Numbered from the stretch's first letter, positions 1-9,921 are shown. The stretch is 64,000 nt of DNA from Flavobacteriaceae bacterium (GCA_013001285.1 JABDMU010000057.1:1-64000); one strand, 5' to 3'. Notes: generated from the sequence alone by a model not told the origin. Program-made: numbers and translations.

Positions 1-726
1 TAGTTTCAAATTCACAAAGTTCACGTCATTGCGATGCGTGGTTGGTTTATTATCTTCATAATTATACCATTGTAAAGTCTTAGGTAAAACAAGACCCTTC
101 ACTGTTTGCCAATCGCTATACTTAATAAAATGGAACTCCTTGCTCTTTTCCTTTGAGAAATAGGTGACCGTATAGCCCAACCAGGTCATTTTATAAGTGT
201 CTGGATCATAATATAGAATGTATTCATCTTCAGGAGATTCTCCGATACCAGATTCATAGGTGATCAAAATACCAGGATAGGATTTACCGTCCATTTCTAA
301 AGCTTTGGCTTCACCATAATTAATGCCATCATCTCCTAAAATAAAAGGCATGGCATAAAAATAGAACATCAGGTTATAGTAAAATCGCGGATTCGACTTG
401 AATTTAACGGTATCCAGATCTTTCAGCCAAACATTTTCACCGTCAAATCCGAGCAAATGATCTTTGTATTCTATTATGGATTTTCTGCTTTTTAAATTGA
501 CCGTATGCTTCTCCATAAAATCTTCGCGCTCGATTTCATAATACAATCCGCTCATTGCATTCCAAGTATCATAACCGCCATGAGCATTAAAAACCTTTGT
601 GACATTATCGGGAAAGACAGAAGTGCTCACATCGAGGTTTTCTTTAGTATAATCTTCAATTTTTTTCTCATTTTTACATGAGCTAATAAGTGTAAATGCA
701 ACAAGTAATACTGCTATTTTTTTCAT
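1..726 (-). CDS. Putative lipoprotein, DUF6503-like, C-terminus cut by window edge
   Basis: An open frame of 242 codons starts at the ATG at 726 and runs off the left edge without a stop, so the C-terminus is missing. The first 17 residues form a lipoprotein signal: a lysine pair, a hydrophobic stretch and a Leu-Ile-Ser-Ser-Cys lipobox with Cys17. The mature part opens with charged residues, then an aromatic-rich, beta-strand-like region including a YNLMFYFYAMPF stretch and a YYDPDTYKMTWLGY segment. The overall look matches the DUF6503 outer-membrane lipoproteins of Flavobacteriia, whose function is unknown; that family call is from memory. It is transcribed divergently from the methyltransferase at 802. 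Confidence 0.75.
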   Translation of the reverse strand, partial: MKKIAVLLVAFTLISSCKNEKKIEDYTKENLDVSTSVFPDNVTKVFNAHGGYDTWNAMSGLYYEIEREDFMEKHTVNLKSRKSIIEYKDHLLGFDGENVWLKDLDTVKFKSNPRFYYNLMFYFYAMPFILGDDGINYGEAKALEMDGKSYPGILITYESGIGESPEDEYILYYDPDTYKMTWLGYTVTYFSKEKSKEFHFIKYSDWQTVKGLVLPKTLQWYNYEDNKPTTHRNDVNFVNLKL

Positions 727-786
727 TTGATTGATTTTAGTTCTTCAGTTTGTCGGAAGCATTTAAAGTTAATAACATTTATTGGT

Positions 787-794
787 TATTTTTG
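787..794 (+). promoter_or_regulatory. Bacteroidota -7 box (TATTTTTG) before the TrmH-family gene
   Basis: TATTTTTG fits the TAnnTTTG consensus exactly and lies 7 bases before the ATG at 802, so the transcript would be nearly leaderless. I see no TTG at the ideal upstream distance. Confidence 0.5.
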
Positions 795-801
795 CCGAAG
801 A

Positions 802-1599
802 ATGATAAAACAAATCAGTAGCCTGCAAAATCCGATGATTAAGGAGTTGATCCTCATTAAGGAAAAGTCCAGAGCCCGAAGACGGTCAGGAAAATTCCTT
901 ATCGAAGGCCTTCGTGAAGTATCCTTGGCTATAAAGGGTGGTTACACCATGCAATCTATTCTATTTAATCCTTCGGTTATTTCTATTGAAAAAGTCAATG
1001 ATCTCATAGGAAATCAAACCGAATGTATTGAAGTGTCTAACGAGGTTTATGAACGATTGGCTTATCGCGAATCTACTCAAGGCATAATTGCAGTTTCGGA
1101 AGCCAAATCATTCGACCTGGAATCTATTTCGCTGTCTGAAAATCCGCTGATCTTAGTTGCCGAAGCACCTGAAAAACCAGGAAATATCGGCGCACTTTTG
1201 CGTACGGCAGATGCCGCCAATGTCGATGCAGTGATCATTGCCAATCCGAAAACAGATCTTTTTAATCCCAACATCATTAGGTCCAGTGTAGGCTGTGTAT
1301 TTACGAATACCATTGCTACAGGATCTACAGAGGAGATCATTACTTTTTTAAAGCAGCATAATATTAATATGTATTGCGCTTCCTTACAGGCTTCGATCCC
1401 ATACCATACTGCCGATTTCAAGTCCCCTACAGCCATCGTTGTTGGTACAGAATCGACAGGATTATCGGCCTCATGGATTGACAATGCAACGCAAAATATA
1501 ATCATCCCAATGCAAGGCGAAATTGATTCATTGAATGTTTCGGTTTCTGCAGGAATTCTAATCTTTGAAGCGAAACGCCAACGCAATTTTAACTCATGA
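802..1599 (+). CDS. TrmH/SpoU-family RNA 2'-O-ribose methyltransferase
   Basis: A 265-residue SPOUT-class enzyme expected to transfer a methyl group from S-adenosylmethionine to a ribose 2'-OH of rRNA or tRNA. The N-terminal ~90 residues look like the SpoU substrate-binding domain (ISSLQNPMIKEL, then a FLIEGLREV motif). The C-terminal knot carries the three family motifs: PEKPGNIGALLRTADA, then IVVGTESTGLS and finally IPMQGEIDSLNVSVSAGIL. The frame stays open up to a TTG at 727, but the ATG at 802 gives the family's usual N-terminus and leaves a promoter box just upstream. The stop overlaps the next start as ATGA, so the two genes are translationally coupled. Whether it is RlmB-like or another subgroup cannot be told. 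Confidence 0.88.
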   Translation: MIKQISSLQNPMIKELILIKEKSRARRRSGKFLIEGLREVSLAIKGGYTMQSILFNPSVISIEKVNDLIGNQTECIEVSNEVYERLAYRESTQGIIAVSEAKSFDLESISLSENPLILVAEAPEKPGNIGALLRTADAANVDAVIIANPKTDLFNPNIIRSSVGCVFTNTIATGSTEEIITFLKQHNINMYCASLQASIPYHTADFKSPTAIVVGTESTGLSASWIDNATQNIIIPMQGEIDSLNVSVSAGILIFEAKRQRNFNS

Positions 1600-2828
1600 C
1601 AGCAACCACACTTTTTTATATCATCATTGGGATCTTGATCCTGAACTTTATTATTGAAAAGATCTTAAGCGCATTGAATGCCAAACATTTTAACGATACC
1701 ATTCCGGAGCAACTTAAGGATGTTTACGATGAGGCCGAATATAAAAAATCGCAAGCCTATAAGAAAACCAATTATAGATTTGGAATTATTACATCAAGCT
1801 TTTCCCTTATAATAACTTTAGCTTTCTTTTTTCTCGACGGATTTGAACTTGTCGATAATTTTGCGCGATCCAATACTGAAAATCCAATTTGGATCGGCTT
1901 GATCTTTTTTGGCATCATCATGATTGGAAGCGATATCATCATGACACCCTTTTCTTATTATGGCACCTTTGTGATCGAAGAACAATTCGGTTTTAATAAA
2001 ACAACTAAAAAAACCTTTGTACTTGATAAAATAAAAGGCTGGTTAATGACTGCCATAATTGGTGGTGGTATCCTTGCCCTTATTATTTGGTTCTATGAAT
2101 TTGCTGGCACTGCGTTTTATCTTTATGCGTGGGCTGCTATAACAGTATTCACCATATTCATGAATATGTTCTATTCAAGATTGATCGTGCCTTTGTTCAA
2201 TAAACAAACACCTTTAGAAGAGGGTAGTCTTAGAACTAAGATCTCTAATTATGCAGCTACTGTTGGATTTAATTTGAATAAGATCTTTGTCATTGATGGC
2301 TCTAAACGTAGTACAAAAGCGAATGCTTATTTTTCTGGATTTGGAAGTGAAAAACGGGTGACGCTGTATGATACCCTAATCAATGACCTTGATGATGATG
2401 AAATTGTAGCTGTTTTGGCACATGAGGTTGGCCATTACAAAAAAAAGCATATCATTTTTAATTTAGTAGCCTCTATCCTACTCACTGGATTAACCCTTTT
2501 CATTTTATCCATATTTATTGCGAATCCATTGCTTTCTGAAGCCCTTGGCGTATCGCAGCATAGTTTTCATATTGGCTTGATCGCTTTCGGCATACTTTAC
2601 AGTCCGTTATCCCAGATCACAGGGCTGATCATGAATGTTTTTTCTAGAAAATTTGAATACCAAGCCGATAATTATGCAAAAACAACATACGCAGCAGATC
2701 CGTTGATCACCTCATTAAAAAAGCTCTCAAAAAATAGTTTGAGCAATCTAACTCCTCATCCTGCTTATGTATTCATGCATTACTCCCATCCTACTTTGCA
2801 TGATCGTATATTAAATTTGAAGAAATAA
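1596..2828 (+). CDS. M48-family membrane metalloprotease (Ste24/CAAX protease type)
   Basis: A 410-residue integral membrane zinc protease. The zinc motif HEVGH is at about residues 276-280 and the third ligand Glu is in the FEYQAD segment near 354, as in Ste24-type M48 peptidases. There are about six hydrophobic segments: one at the extreme N-terminus, pairs around 65-85, 100-120 and 148-195, and two after the zinc site. The full length and both catalytic motifs suggest an active enzyme. In bacteria these proteases act in membrane protein quality control; prenylated substrates are not expected. It overlaps the preceding methyltransferase by four bases. Confidence 0.9.
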   Translation: MTATTLFYIIIGILILNFIIEKILSALNAKHFNDTIPEQLKDVYDEAEYKKSQAYKKTNYRFGIITSSFSLIITLAFFFLDGFELVDNFARSNTENPIWIGLIFFGIIMIGSDIIMTPFSYYGTFVIEEQFGFNKTTKKTFVLDKIKGWLMTAIIGGGILALIIWFYEFAGTAFYLYAWAAITVFTIFMNMFYSRLIVPLFNKQTPLEEGSLRTKISNYAATVGFNLNKIFVIDGSKRSTKANAYFSGFGSEKRVTLYDTLINDLDDDEIVAVLAHEVGHYKKKHIIFNLVASILLTGLTLFILSIFIANPLLSEALGVSQHSFHIGLIAFGILYSPLSQITGLIMNVFSRKFEYQADNYAKTTYAADPLITSLKKLSKNSLSNLTPHPAYVFMHYSHPTLHDRILNLKK

Positions 2829-2841
2829 AGTGAAAAAGCTA

Positions 2842-2872
2842 TTGCGCAGTTATTTTCTTTACACTATTTTTA
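2842..2872 (+). promoter_or_regulatory. Promoter for the RelA/SpoT gene, TTG-N20-TATTTTTA
   Basis: TTG at 2842-2844 and TATTTTTA at 2865-2872 are 20 bases apart, matching the Bacteroidota layout with one change in the -7 box (final G to A). The ATG at 2877 follows after four bases, so the message would be leaderless or nearly so. Confidence 0.5.
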
Positions 2873-2876
2873 GTCT

Positions 2877-5081
2877 ATGACTGATGTAGAGATTGAAAAA
2901 GAAAATGCAGCAATCGCCAAAGCCTACAAAGAGCTTCTCAAAATAAGTTATCGGATTCTTTCGGAAGATGACAAAAAACTCATCAGAAGCGCCTTTGATA
3001 TTGCTGTTGACGCACATAAGGATCAGCGGCGAAAATCTGGCGAAGCTTATGTTTTCCATCCCATTGCTGTAGCAAAGATCGTTGCTGCAGAAATTGGATT
3101 GGATGCCACTTCCATTGCTGCTGCCCTACTTCATGATGTTGTAGAAGACACCAGTTATTCCCTTGATGATATTGAACAAATGTTTGGAGAAACGGTAGCA
3201 AAGATCGTTGACGGCCTGACAAAGATCTCCTCTCTTAAGAAGGATATGGATATCTCGCTTCAAGCGGAAAATTTCAGAAAAATGCTCCTGACCCTAAATG
3301 ATGATGTGAGGGTGATCATTATAAAAATTGCCGATCGCTTGCACAATATGCAGACCTTAGAGCATATGCGCGAGGATAAACAAGTGAAAATCGCTTCGGA
3401 AACCTTATATATTTATGCGCCTCTTGCCCACCGAATTGGACTTTATAATATTAAGACAGAGCTTGAAGATCTCGGGTTGAAATACACCCAACCAGAAGTA
3501 TATAATGACATCCTTACTAAAATGAAAGAAAGTAAGGAAGAACAAGATGCTTATATAAAAGAATTCAATAATGAACTTAAATCTTCATTAGATAAAGAAG
3601 GTTTGAATTATGATATAAAAGGGCGACCGAAATCAATTTTTTCAATTCGCCGTAAAATGGCTAAACAGGGTGTTTCTTTCGAAGAAGTTTATGACAAGTT
3701 CGCTGTACGTATCATCTATAAATCTGATTTGGAGAACGAAAAGTTTTTGGCCTGGAAGATCTATTCGATCGTCACAGATCATTTTAGACCAAATCCAACG
3801 CGTTTAAGAGATTGGATATCATCACCTAAAACCACTGGATATGAAGCTTTACATATCACCGTAATGGGTCCAAAAGGACGTTGGGTTGAAGTTCAAATTC
3901 GCAGTGAACGTATGAATGAAATCGCTGAAAAAGGTTACGCGGCACATTATAAATACAAAGAAGGCAATGAGGCCGAAGATAATTTGGATGCCTGGATCAA
4001 TAAGCTTCAAGAAGCTCTTGAAAATCCAGACATGAATGCCGTTGATTTTGTTGAGGAATTCAAACTCAATCTGTATTCAAAAGAAATTTTTGTGTTCACA
4101 CCTAAAGGTGATTTGAAATCTCTTCCAAAGGGTTCAACCCCATTAGATTTTGCCTTTAGTATCCATACCGAAGTAGGGATGAAAACAAGAGGAGCAAAAG
4201 TTAACGGAAAATTAGTCCCCTTAAGTCATGAATTAAAAAGTGGTGATCAGGTAGATATTTTAACTGCTGAAAACGCCAAACCTAACAGCAACTGGCTCGA
4301 TTATGCCACTACAGCCAGAGCAAGAAGTAAAATTAAATCTTCATTAAATGAAGAGAAAAAGATCATTGCCGAAGACGGTAAAGAAATTCTTCGCCGTAAA
4401 CTAAAGCAATTAAAAATTACGGTAAATGAGACAGTAATCAATGAATTGGTCAATCATTTTAAACTGAGCACAAGTTTAGATCTGTTTTATAGAATTGCTA
4501 TTGGAAGCATAGATAATACAATGCTTAAAGAATTCGCAGCGTCTAGGAGCAACGCTTTAATGACATTTATTAAGAGTAAAATTCGCAAGCCTACAACCTC
4601 TCCAGATATCGATAAAGACGAGATCATTGCCAAATATGATATGTTGGTTTTTGGAAAGGAAGAGGAACGTCTTAACTACAAACTTGCCAATTGTTGCAAC
4701 CCCATTCCAGGTGATTCTGTTTTTGGATTTGTCACTATTAATGAAGGCATAAAAGTGCATAAAAATAATTGTCCGAATGCCTTGAGCCTACAGTCGAATT
4801 ACGCTTATAGGATCATGCCTGCCAAATGGATAGATTCATCCCAGCAAGAATTTACTGCTGTAATCAAAATGACGGGTATAGACAATCTTGGTTTGGTAAA
4901 TGATATTACCAAACTAATATCAGATAGCATGCATGTAAATATGAAAAATGTAAGTTTTGATACAGATGGCGGCACATTTTCGGGTAAAATTACAGTGGTT
5001 GTAAAAAACAATAATGAAGTAAAAAAACTTATGGATCGCCTGAAAAAAATAAATGGCATCGACAAAGTGAGTCGAGTTTAA
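2877..5081 (+). CDS. spoT: Bifunctional (p)ppGpp synthetase/hydrolase, RelA/SpoT (Rsh) family
   Basis: A 734-residue long Rsh protein that makes and breaks (p)ppGpp. The hydrolase HD domain (about 30-190) is intact, with a conserved His near 47 and the His-Asp pair in [10 protein letters not shown] at 86-87. The synthetase domain (about 240-360) holds the [12 protein letters not shown] motif and a downstream acidic FAVRIIY region. A TGS domain starts at [14 protein letters not shown] near residue 400. A Cys-rich stretch (NCCNPIPGD, near 605) and a C-terminal ACT domain complete the regulatory half. Because both catalytic domains look complete, this is probably the main bifunctional enzyme. 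Fur-family and purA genes follow closely; PurA is a known target of ppGpp inhibition in other bacteria. Confidence 0.95.
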   Translation: MTDVEIEKENAAIAKAYKELLKISYRILSEDDKKLIRSAFDIAVDAHKDQRRKSGEAYVFHPIAVAKIVAAEIGLDATSIAAALLHDVVEDTSYSLDDIEQMFGETVAKIVDGLTKISSLKKDMDISLQAENFRKMLLTLNDDVRVIIIKIADRLHNMQTLEHMREDKQVKIASETLYIYAPLAHRIGLYNIKTELEDLGLKYTQPEVYNDILTKMKESKEEQDAYIKEFNNELKSSLDKEGLNYDIKGRPKSIFSIRRKMAKQGVSFEEVYDKFAVRIIYKSDLENEKFLAWKIYSIVTDHFRPNPTRLRDWISSPKTTGYEALHITVMGPKGRWVEVQIRSERMNEIAEKGYAAHYKYKEGNEAEDNLDAWINKLQEALENPDMNAVDFVEEFKLNLYSKEIFVFTPKGDLKSLPKGSTPLDFAFSIHTEVGMKTRGAKVNGKLVPLSHELKSGDQVDILTAENAKPNSNWLDYATTARARSKIKSSLNEEKKIIAEDGKEILRRKLKQLKITVNETVINELVNHFKLSTSLDLFYRIAIGSIDNTMLKEFAASRSNALMTFIKSKIRKPTTSPDIDKDEIIAKYDMLVFGKEEERLNYKLANCCNPIPGDSVFGFVTINEGIKVHKNNCPNALSLQSNYAYRIMPAKWIDSSQQEFTAVIKMTGIDNLGLVNDITKLISDSMHVNMKNVSFDTDGGTFSGKITVVVKNNNEVKKLMDRLKKINGIDKVSRV

Positions 5082-5089
5082 ATTTTGCT

Positions 5090-5097
5090 TAAATTTG
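5090..5097 (+). promoter_or_regulatory. -7 box (TAAATTTG) before the Fur-family gene
   Basis: TAAATTTG matches TAnnTTTG and ends 9 bases before the ATG at 5107. This box contains the in-frame TTG at 5095, which argues against that TTG being the translation start. Confidence 0.5.
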
Positions 5098-5106
5098 CGC
5101 CAGAAT

Positions 5107-5562
5107 ATGAGTGGTACTACAGCAGAAAATAATCAAGAGATCGTCAAAAATGTGTTCACCAAGTTTTTGGAAGAAAACGGACATAGGAAAACACCAGAAC
5201 GATACGCTATTCTTCAGGAAATCTATGACAGTTCTGAACATTTTGATATTGAATCACTTTACGTCAATATGAAAAATAAGAATTACAGGGTGTCGAGAGC
5301 TACGCTATACAATACTATCGATTTGCTTCTTGAATGTGCTTTGGTTAGAAAACATCAATTTGGTCAGAATCAGGCACATTATGAAAAATCTTATTTCGAC
5401 AAGCAACATGATCATGTAATACTGACCGATTCGGGTCAGGTTATCGAATTTTGTGATCCTAGAATCCAATCAATAAAAAAGACAATTGAAGAAGTTTTCG
5501 ATATAGACATCCACAATCACTCACTCTATTTCTACGGAACAAAAAAATCAACTAAAAATTAA
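5107..5562 (+). CDS. Fur-family transcriptional regulator
   Basis: A 151-residue metal-dependent repressor. The N-terminal winged helix has the recognition helix [12 protein letters not shown] (63-74). The metal-binding region shows His45, His91 and the His-Asp-His at 101-103, as in Fur/PerR/Zur proteins. There are only two cysteines (77 and 116) and no CxxC pair, so the structural zinc site typical of many Fur and PerR proteins is absent. Which metal or peroxide signal it senses cannot be read from the sequence. The ATG at 5107 was chosen over an in-frame TTG at 5095 that falls in the promoter box. It sits 25 bases after spoT and 11 before purA. Confidence 0.9.
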   Translation: MSGTTAENNQEIVKNVFTKFLEENGHRKTPERYAILQEIYDSSEHFDIESLYVNMKNKNYRVSRATLYNTIDLLLECALVRKHQFGQNQAHYEKSYFDKQHDHVILTDSGQVIEFCDPRIQSIKKTIEEVFDIDIHNHSLYFYGTKKSTKN

Positions 5563-5573
5563 GCACTTACAGA

Positions 5574-6845
5574 ATGGCAGTAGATTTACTACTAGGATTA
5601 CAATGGGGCGATGAAGGCAAAGGAAAAATTGTTGATGTCCTCACCTCTAACTACAATATTATAGCGCGTTTTCAAGGTGGTCCGAATGCAGGACACACTT
5701 TGGTTTTTAATGGAATGAAACATGTTCTTCATACCATTCCATCAGGAATTTTTCATGATGACGCCGTAAATCTCGTCGGAAATGGTGTTGTTATCGATCC
5801 CGTCATCTTTAAACGAGAATTGGACAAATTAGAAGAACAAAATGTTGATTACAGATCAAAGCTTATCATTTCCAGAAAAGCGCATTTGATCCTACCCACA
5901 CACAGACTTCTTGATGCAGCCAGTGAAGCCGCTAAAGGGAAAGCAAAAATTGGATCTACCTTAAAAGGTATTGGTCCGACTTATATGGATAAAACCGGAA
6001 GAAATGGCATTAGAGTTGGTGACATTGAATTAAAAGGATGGAAAAAACGCTACCGAAATCTTGCTAACAAACATGAAGCTATGATCAGCTTCCATAATGT
6101 TGATATACAATATGATCTCGACGAATTGGAAAATGAGTTTTTTGAAGCTTTGGAAGTACTAAAATCACTCACATTTATCGATTCTGAAGAATATATTTTT
6201 CAGGCCATAAAATCTGGAAAATCCATTCTTGCTGAAGGTGCTCAAGGATCCTTGTTGGATATTGACTTTGGCACTTATCCATTTGTGACATCATCTAACA
6301 CAACGGCTGCTGGTGCCTGTACCGGATTAGGTATTGCTCCAAATAAAATTGGAGATGTTTTTGGAATCTTTAAAGCCTATACTACACGCGTTGGTTCAGG
6401 ACCATTTCCAACAGAATTATTTGATGAAGATGGTGAAACCATGGCAAGAGTGGGACAAGAGTTCGGTGCCACAACCGGTAGACCACGTCGCTGTGGTTGG
6501 TTAGATCTCGTGGCTTTAAAATATGCCTGTCAGGTTAATGGAGTCACACAATTAATGATGATGAAAGCAGATGTATTATCCGGATTTGATAAGATCAAAG
6601 TATGTACTTCTTACCAGTATAAAGGTGAGGCTATTTGGCATTTTCCATTCAACATAGATCCTGAAAATGTGACCCCGAATTACATAGAAATGCCAGGATG
6701 GTCTGAAGATCTTACAGAAATGGATGATATTTCTCAATTGCCTAAAACTCTGAATGATTACATTGATTTTCTTGAAAAGGAATTAGATACTCCTATTAAG
6801 ATCGTTTCGGTTGGACCAGATCGAAAACAAACTATTTTCAGATAA
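5574..6845 (+). CDS. purA: Adenylosuccinate synthase
   Basis: A 423-residue enzyme joining IMP and aspartate with GTP to give adenylosuccinate, the committed step to AMP. The P-loop-like LQWGDEGKGK is at about 9-18, the GPNAGHT IMP/phosphate motif follows near 37, and ILAEGAQGSLLDIDFGTYP and TTGRPRRCGWLDL are the later signature segments. Length and motifs are normal. It lies 11 bases behind the Fur-family gene and probably shares its transcript. PurA is inhibited by ppGpp in several bacteria, so its place behind spoT is suggestive, but regulation here is an inference. Confidence 0.97.
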   Translation: MAVDLLLGLQWGDEGKGKIVDVLTSNYNIIARFQGGPNAGHTLVFNGMKHVLHTIPSGIFHDDAVNLVGNGVVIDPVIFKRELDKLEEQNVDYRSKLIISRKAHLILPTHRLLDAASEAAKGKAKIGSTLKGIGPTYMDKTGRNGIRVGDIELKGWKKRYRNLANKHEAMISFHNVDIQYDLDELENEFFEALEVLKSLTFIDSEEYIFQAIKSGKSILAEGAQGSLLDIDFGTYPFVTSSNTTAAGACTGLGIAPNKIGDVFGIFKAYTTRVGSGPFPTELFDEDGETMARVGQEFGATTGRPRRCGWLDLVALKYACQVNGVTQLMMMKADVLSGFDKIKVCTSYQYKGEAIWHFPFNIDPENVTPNYIEMPGWSEDLTEMDDISQLPKTLNDYIDFLEKELDTPIKIVSVGPDRKQTIFR

Positions 6846-6942
6846 AATAGTAGCACTTCAATGGGTGGAGGTTCATAATTTTTACAGAATAATCCATTTC
6901 ATAAAAAATTCATAACGAACAATATCACATGAATTTAATAGT

Positions 6943-6950
6943 TATTTTTA
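6943..6950 (+). promoter_or_regulatory. Possible -7 box (TATTTTTA) before the OstA-like gene
   Basis: TATTTTTA, the same variant as before spoT, ends 15 bases before the TTG start at 6966. No TTG at the expected distance upstream was seen. Confidence 0.3.
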
Positions 6951-6965
6951 CGCAAACACTATAAT

Positions 6966-8750
6966 TTGAAGCGCAATCAATTCGCATATATATTCCTTAT
7001 TCTAATCCTGTTCAGCTTCATGACTAGTTATGCTCAGGAACGTCGTCGTATCGAAATTGATACGGCCGGATTTCTAGATCGTGATGAAGCCAAATTTCCA
7101 GGTGCTACAATTTTAACCCGTGATGATATGAACCAGGTTAAAATTTCTCATGAAGGTGCAACCATGTGGTGCGATCAGGCCATTCATTATGCTAAGGAAG
7201 ATTTTATTGAAGCCTACGGCAATGTTCGTATCAAACAAGGTGATACGGTTGACATGTCTGCCAAATATGTTGAATACAGTGGGAAAACGAAATTGGCATT
7301 CGCAAGTGGCGATGTCATTCTTACAGAACCATCATCTACCCTGACAACAGATACACTTTACTTTGACCGTGTTAAACAACAAGCCTTTTACAAATCAGGA
7401 GGACAAGTGGTCCGAGATTCGTCTGGAACCATAACCAGTACTATTGGGCGTTATTATATGGACAAACAAAAATATCAGTTTGTAAACGATGTAAAATTGG
7501 TTAATGAAGAATATACCATTGATTCAGATCGCTTAGATTTTTTTTCGGAAACTGGTCATGCCTATTTATTCGGTCCTACAACAATAACCAGTGATGAAAG
7601 TACCATTTACTGTGAACGTGGGTTTTATGACACCAATAGTGATACTGGATACTTTATAAAGAATTCGAAGATCAACTATGACAATCGCATTTTTGAAGGC
7701 GACAGCATGTATTTTGATCGTTCCAAAAGTTTTGCTTCGGCAACTAATAATATAAAGGTTACAGATACCTTAAACAACACTATTGTAAGAGGTCATTATG
7801 CCGAAGTTTTTCGAGAATTAGACTCAGTATTTATCACGAAACGCGCTTTGGCCATAACTGTTCAGGAACAAGATTCTATTTATATTCATGGGGACACACT
7901 AATGGTTACCGGAAAACCAGAAAATAGGATCACGAGAGCTTTTTATAATGTAAAATTGTTTAAGTCTGATATTAGTGGGAAAGCCGATTCAATTCATACC
8001 AACCATAAAACGGGTTTAACACAACTCATTAATATTTATAGGAATGCTCAAACAGATGCATTTGCCGTAAAAAGGCATCCCATTTTGTGGAATCTGGACA
8101 ATCAAATGACTGGCGATTCGATTCATTTAATTGCCAATACCGAAACAGAAAAATTAGATTCCTTGAAAGTATTCGACAATGCTTTTGTGATTAGTCGAGA
8201 CACTTTAGGTGAAGGTTATAATCAAATTAAAGGTCAAAAATTATATGGCTTGTTTAAAGAAAATGAATTGTATACCATCGATATTCTGAATAATGCAGAA
8301 TCTGTGTATTACCTTAGAAATGATAAAAATGAATTGGTTGGAATCGATAAGGCGAAATCTGGAAGTATGAAAATTTGGATCACAGATAATACGATTGATG
8401 AAGTTCGGAAAATAAAACAGATTGATGGCAGTACCTATCCGGAGGAGCAGTTTCCCCAGAATGAAAGAATTCTGAGTGGATTTGCATGGCGAGATGATGA
8501 ACGACCGCGCAGTGTTGAAGATCTTTTTAAAGATGATCCTCCGCTGGAGTTACCCATAATAAAAGGTCTTGACGCCTATGTTCCGCAAGATGAGTTTTTT
8601 GATGGTGCCATGTTAAAACGCGTAAAGGAAGCCGATAAGAATTCGTCGGGAAAAGATAAAAAGAAAGCCGGGCGGAATATTCCTGAAGATCAGACTTTAA
8701 AAGTTAAGCCAACACTTAAAAATCTCAAAAAACAGAAAGATCAAAACTGA
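6966..8750 (+). CDS. OstA-like protein, probable LPS-export component
   Basis: A 594-residue exported protein with repeated beta-strand segments of the OstA/LptA organic-solvent-tolerance type. Family members bind LPS in the periplasm and bridge inner and outer membranes. Residues 1-23 are a signal peptide (KRNQF, then a hydrophobic run ending SYAQ). The body repeats short motifs such as YVEYSGKTKLAFASGDVIL and ADSIHTNHKTG, typical of stacked beta-jellyroll turns. The C-terminal ~40 residues are basic and low in complexity. No ATG fits; the TTG at 6966 places the signal peptide exactly, so a TTG start is likely. A class III aminotransferase follows at once, and the two coding regions may overlap. 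Confidence 0.85.
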   Translation: MKRNQFAYIFLILILFSFMTSYAQERRRIEIDTAGFLDRDEAKFPGATILTRDDMNQVKISHEGATMWCDQAIHYAKEDFIEAYGNVRIKQGDTVDMSAKYVEYSGKTKLAFASGDVILTEPSSTLTTDTLYFDRVKQQAFYKSGGQVVRDSSGTITSTIGRYYMDKQKYQFVNDVKLVNEEYTIDSDRLDFFSETGHAYLFGPTTITSDESTIYCERGFYDTNSDTGYFIKNSKINYDNRIFEGDSMYFDRSKSFASATNNIKVTDTLNNTIVRGHYAEVFRELDSVFITKRALAITVQEQDSIYIHGDTLMVTGKPENRITRAFYNVKLFKSDISGKADSIHTNHKTGLTQLINIYRNAQTDAFAVKRHPILWNLDNQMTGDSIHLIANTETEKLDSLKVFDNAFVISRDTLGEGYNQIKGQKLYGLFKENELYTIDILNNAESVYYLRNDKNELVGIDKAKSGSMKIWITDNTIDEVRKIKQIDGSTYPEEQFPQNERILSGFAWRDDERPRSVEDLFKDDPPLELPIIKGLDAYVPQDEFFDGAMLKRVKEADKNSSGKDKKKAGRNIPEDQTLKVKPTLKNLKKQKDQN

Positions 8751-8787
8751 TTTTTATAAATATCAAGCGCAAACCACCACCCATCCT

Positions 8788-9921
8788 TTGGCTATGGAAA
8801 TATCACATGCCGAAGGTGTCTATATTTATGACAAACAGCAAAAAGCCTATCTCGATTTTGTAGCTGGAGTTTCGGCATGTAGCCTTGGTCACCGTCATCC
8901 TAAAGTCGTTGATGCCATAAAACAGCAACTGGATAAATACATGCATGTCATGGTTTACGGAGAATACGTTCAAGAACCAGCAGTAGCTCTAACCAAATTA
9001 CTTGCACAAGTCTTCCCCGATTCAATAACAACGACCTATCTCACTAATTCCGGCACTGAAGCTATTGAAGGCGCCCTGAAATTGGCCAAACGATACACAG
9101 GACGTTCAGAAATAGTTTCTGCAAAAAATGCCTATCATGGGAATACTATGGGAGCCATGAGTGTGATGGGTTATGAAGCACGTAAACGCGCCTATCGTCC
9201 ACTCATCCCAGATGTTCGATTTATAGATTTTAACAATGAATCGCATTTAGATCAGATCACCGAAAAAACAGCAGCAGTCATTTTAGAAACCATTCAAGGC
9301 GGTGCTGGATTTATTGAACCTAAGAACAATTATCTTCAAAAAGTGAGATTGAAATGTGATGCCGTTGGTGCTCTTCTTATTTTAGATGAAATACAACCTG
9401 GAATTGGACGTACTGGAAAAATGTTTGGTTTTGAAAATTATTTTTGCATCCCTGATATCATTGTATTAGGAAAAGGTCTGGGTGGAGGATTACCAATTGG
9501 TGCATTTTCATCATCTCAGGAAATCATGTCGGTTTTAATGGAACATCCAAAATTAGGCCATATCACAACGTTTGGAGGTCATCCGGTTATTGCGGCTGCA
9601 GCATTAGCAACGCTTACAGAAATCTCAAATTCTACAATTCTTAATGACGTGGCTAAGAAGGAAGCCATCATTAGGGCGGAACTTCAGCATCCTTTAATTC
9701 AAGAAATAAGAGGAAAAGGATTAATGCTTGCCTTGTTATTGCCTTCGCCAGCACTAGTAAATGAGGTGATCTTAAAGTGCCAAGACGCTGGATTAATATT
9801 GTTTTGGTTATTGTTTGAACCACATGCTATCAGGGTCACTCCCCCGTTAACCATAAGTGATGATGAGCTTAAAAAAGGCTGCAAAATCATTCTCGACGTA
9901 CTCAATGCTGTCGCTATTTAA
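8788..9921 (+). CDS. Class III pyridoxal-phosphate aminotransferase; true start probably upstream at an AUC
   Basis: A class III (ornithine/acetylornithine type) aminotransferase, 377 residues from the TTG at 8788. The PLP lysine lies in GKGLGGG near residue 229, with LILDEIQPG before it and YLTNSGTEAIEGALKLAKR near the N-terminus. The amino donor cannot be deduced. The start is a problem: coding-like sequence in the same frame continues upstream of 8788 (KTDFYKYQAQTTTHPLA), as I recall for relatives, back to codon ATC at 8740-8742, which falls where they begin with Met. An in-frame TAA is at 8698 and no ATG, GTG or TTG lies between it and 8788. The coordinates given are the shortest conventional choice. 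The protein may instead begin at 8740 and overlap the OstA-like gene by 11 bases. Confidence 0.85.
   Translation: MAMEISHAEGVYIYDKQQKAYLDFVAGVSACSLGHRHPKVVDAIKQQLDKYMHVMVYGEYVQEPAVALTKLLAQVFPDSITTTYLTNSGTEAIEGALKLAKRYTGRSEIVSAKNAYHGNTMGAMSVMGYEARKRAYRPLIPDVRFIDFNNESHLDQITEKTAAVILETIQGGAGFIEPKNNYLQKVRLKCDAVGALLILDEIQPGIGRTGKMFGFENYFCIPDIIVLGKGLGGGLPIGAFSSSQEIMSVLMEHPKLGHITTFGGHPVIAAAALATLTEISNSTILNDVAKKEAIIRAELQHPLIQEIRGKGLMLALLLPSPALVNEVILKCQDAGLILFWLLFEPHAIRVTPPLTISDDELKKGCKIILDVLNAVAI

Noticed and set aside
1077-1586. 169-codon minus-strand frame inside the TrmH-family gene
   Set aside because: It is antisense to a gene with clear methyltransferase motifs and has no recognisable protein features.
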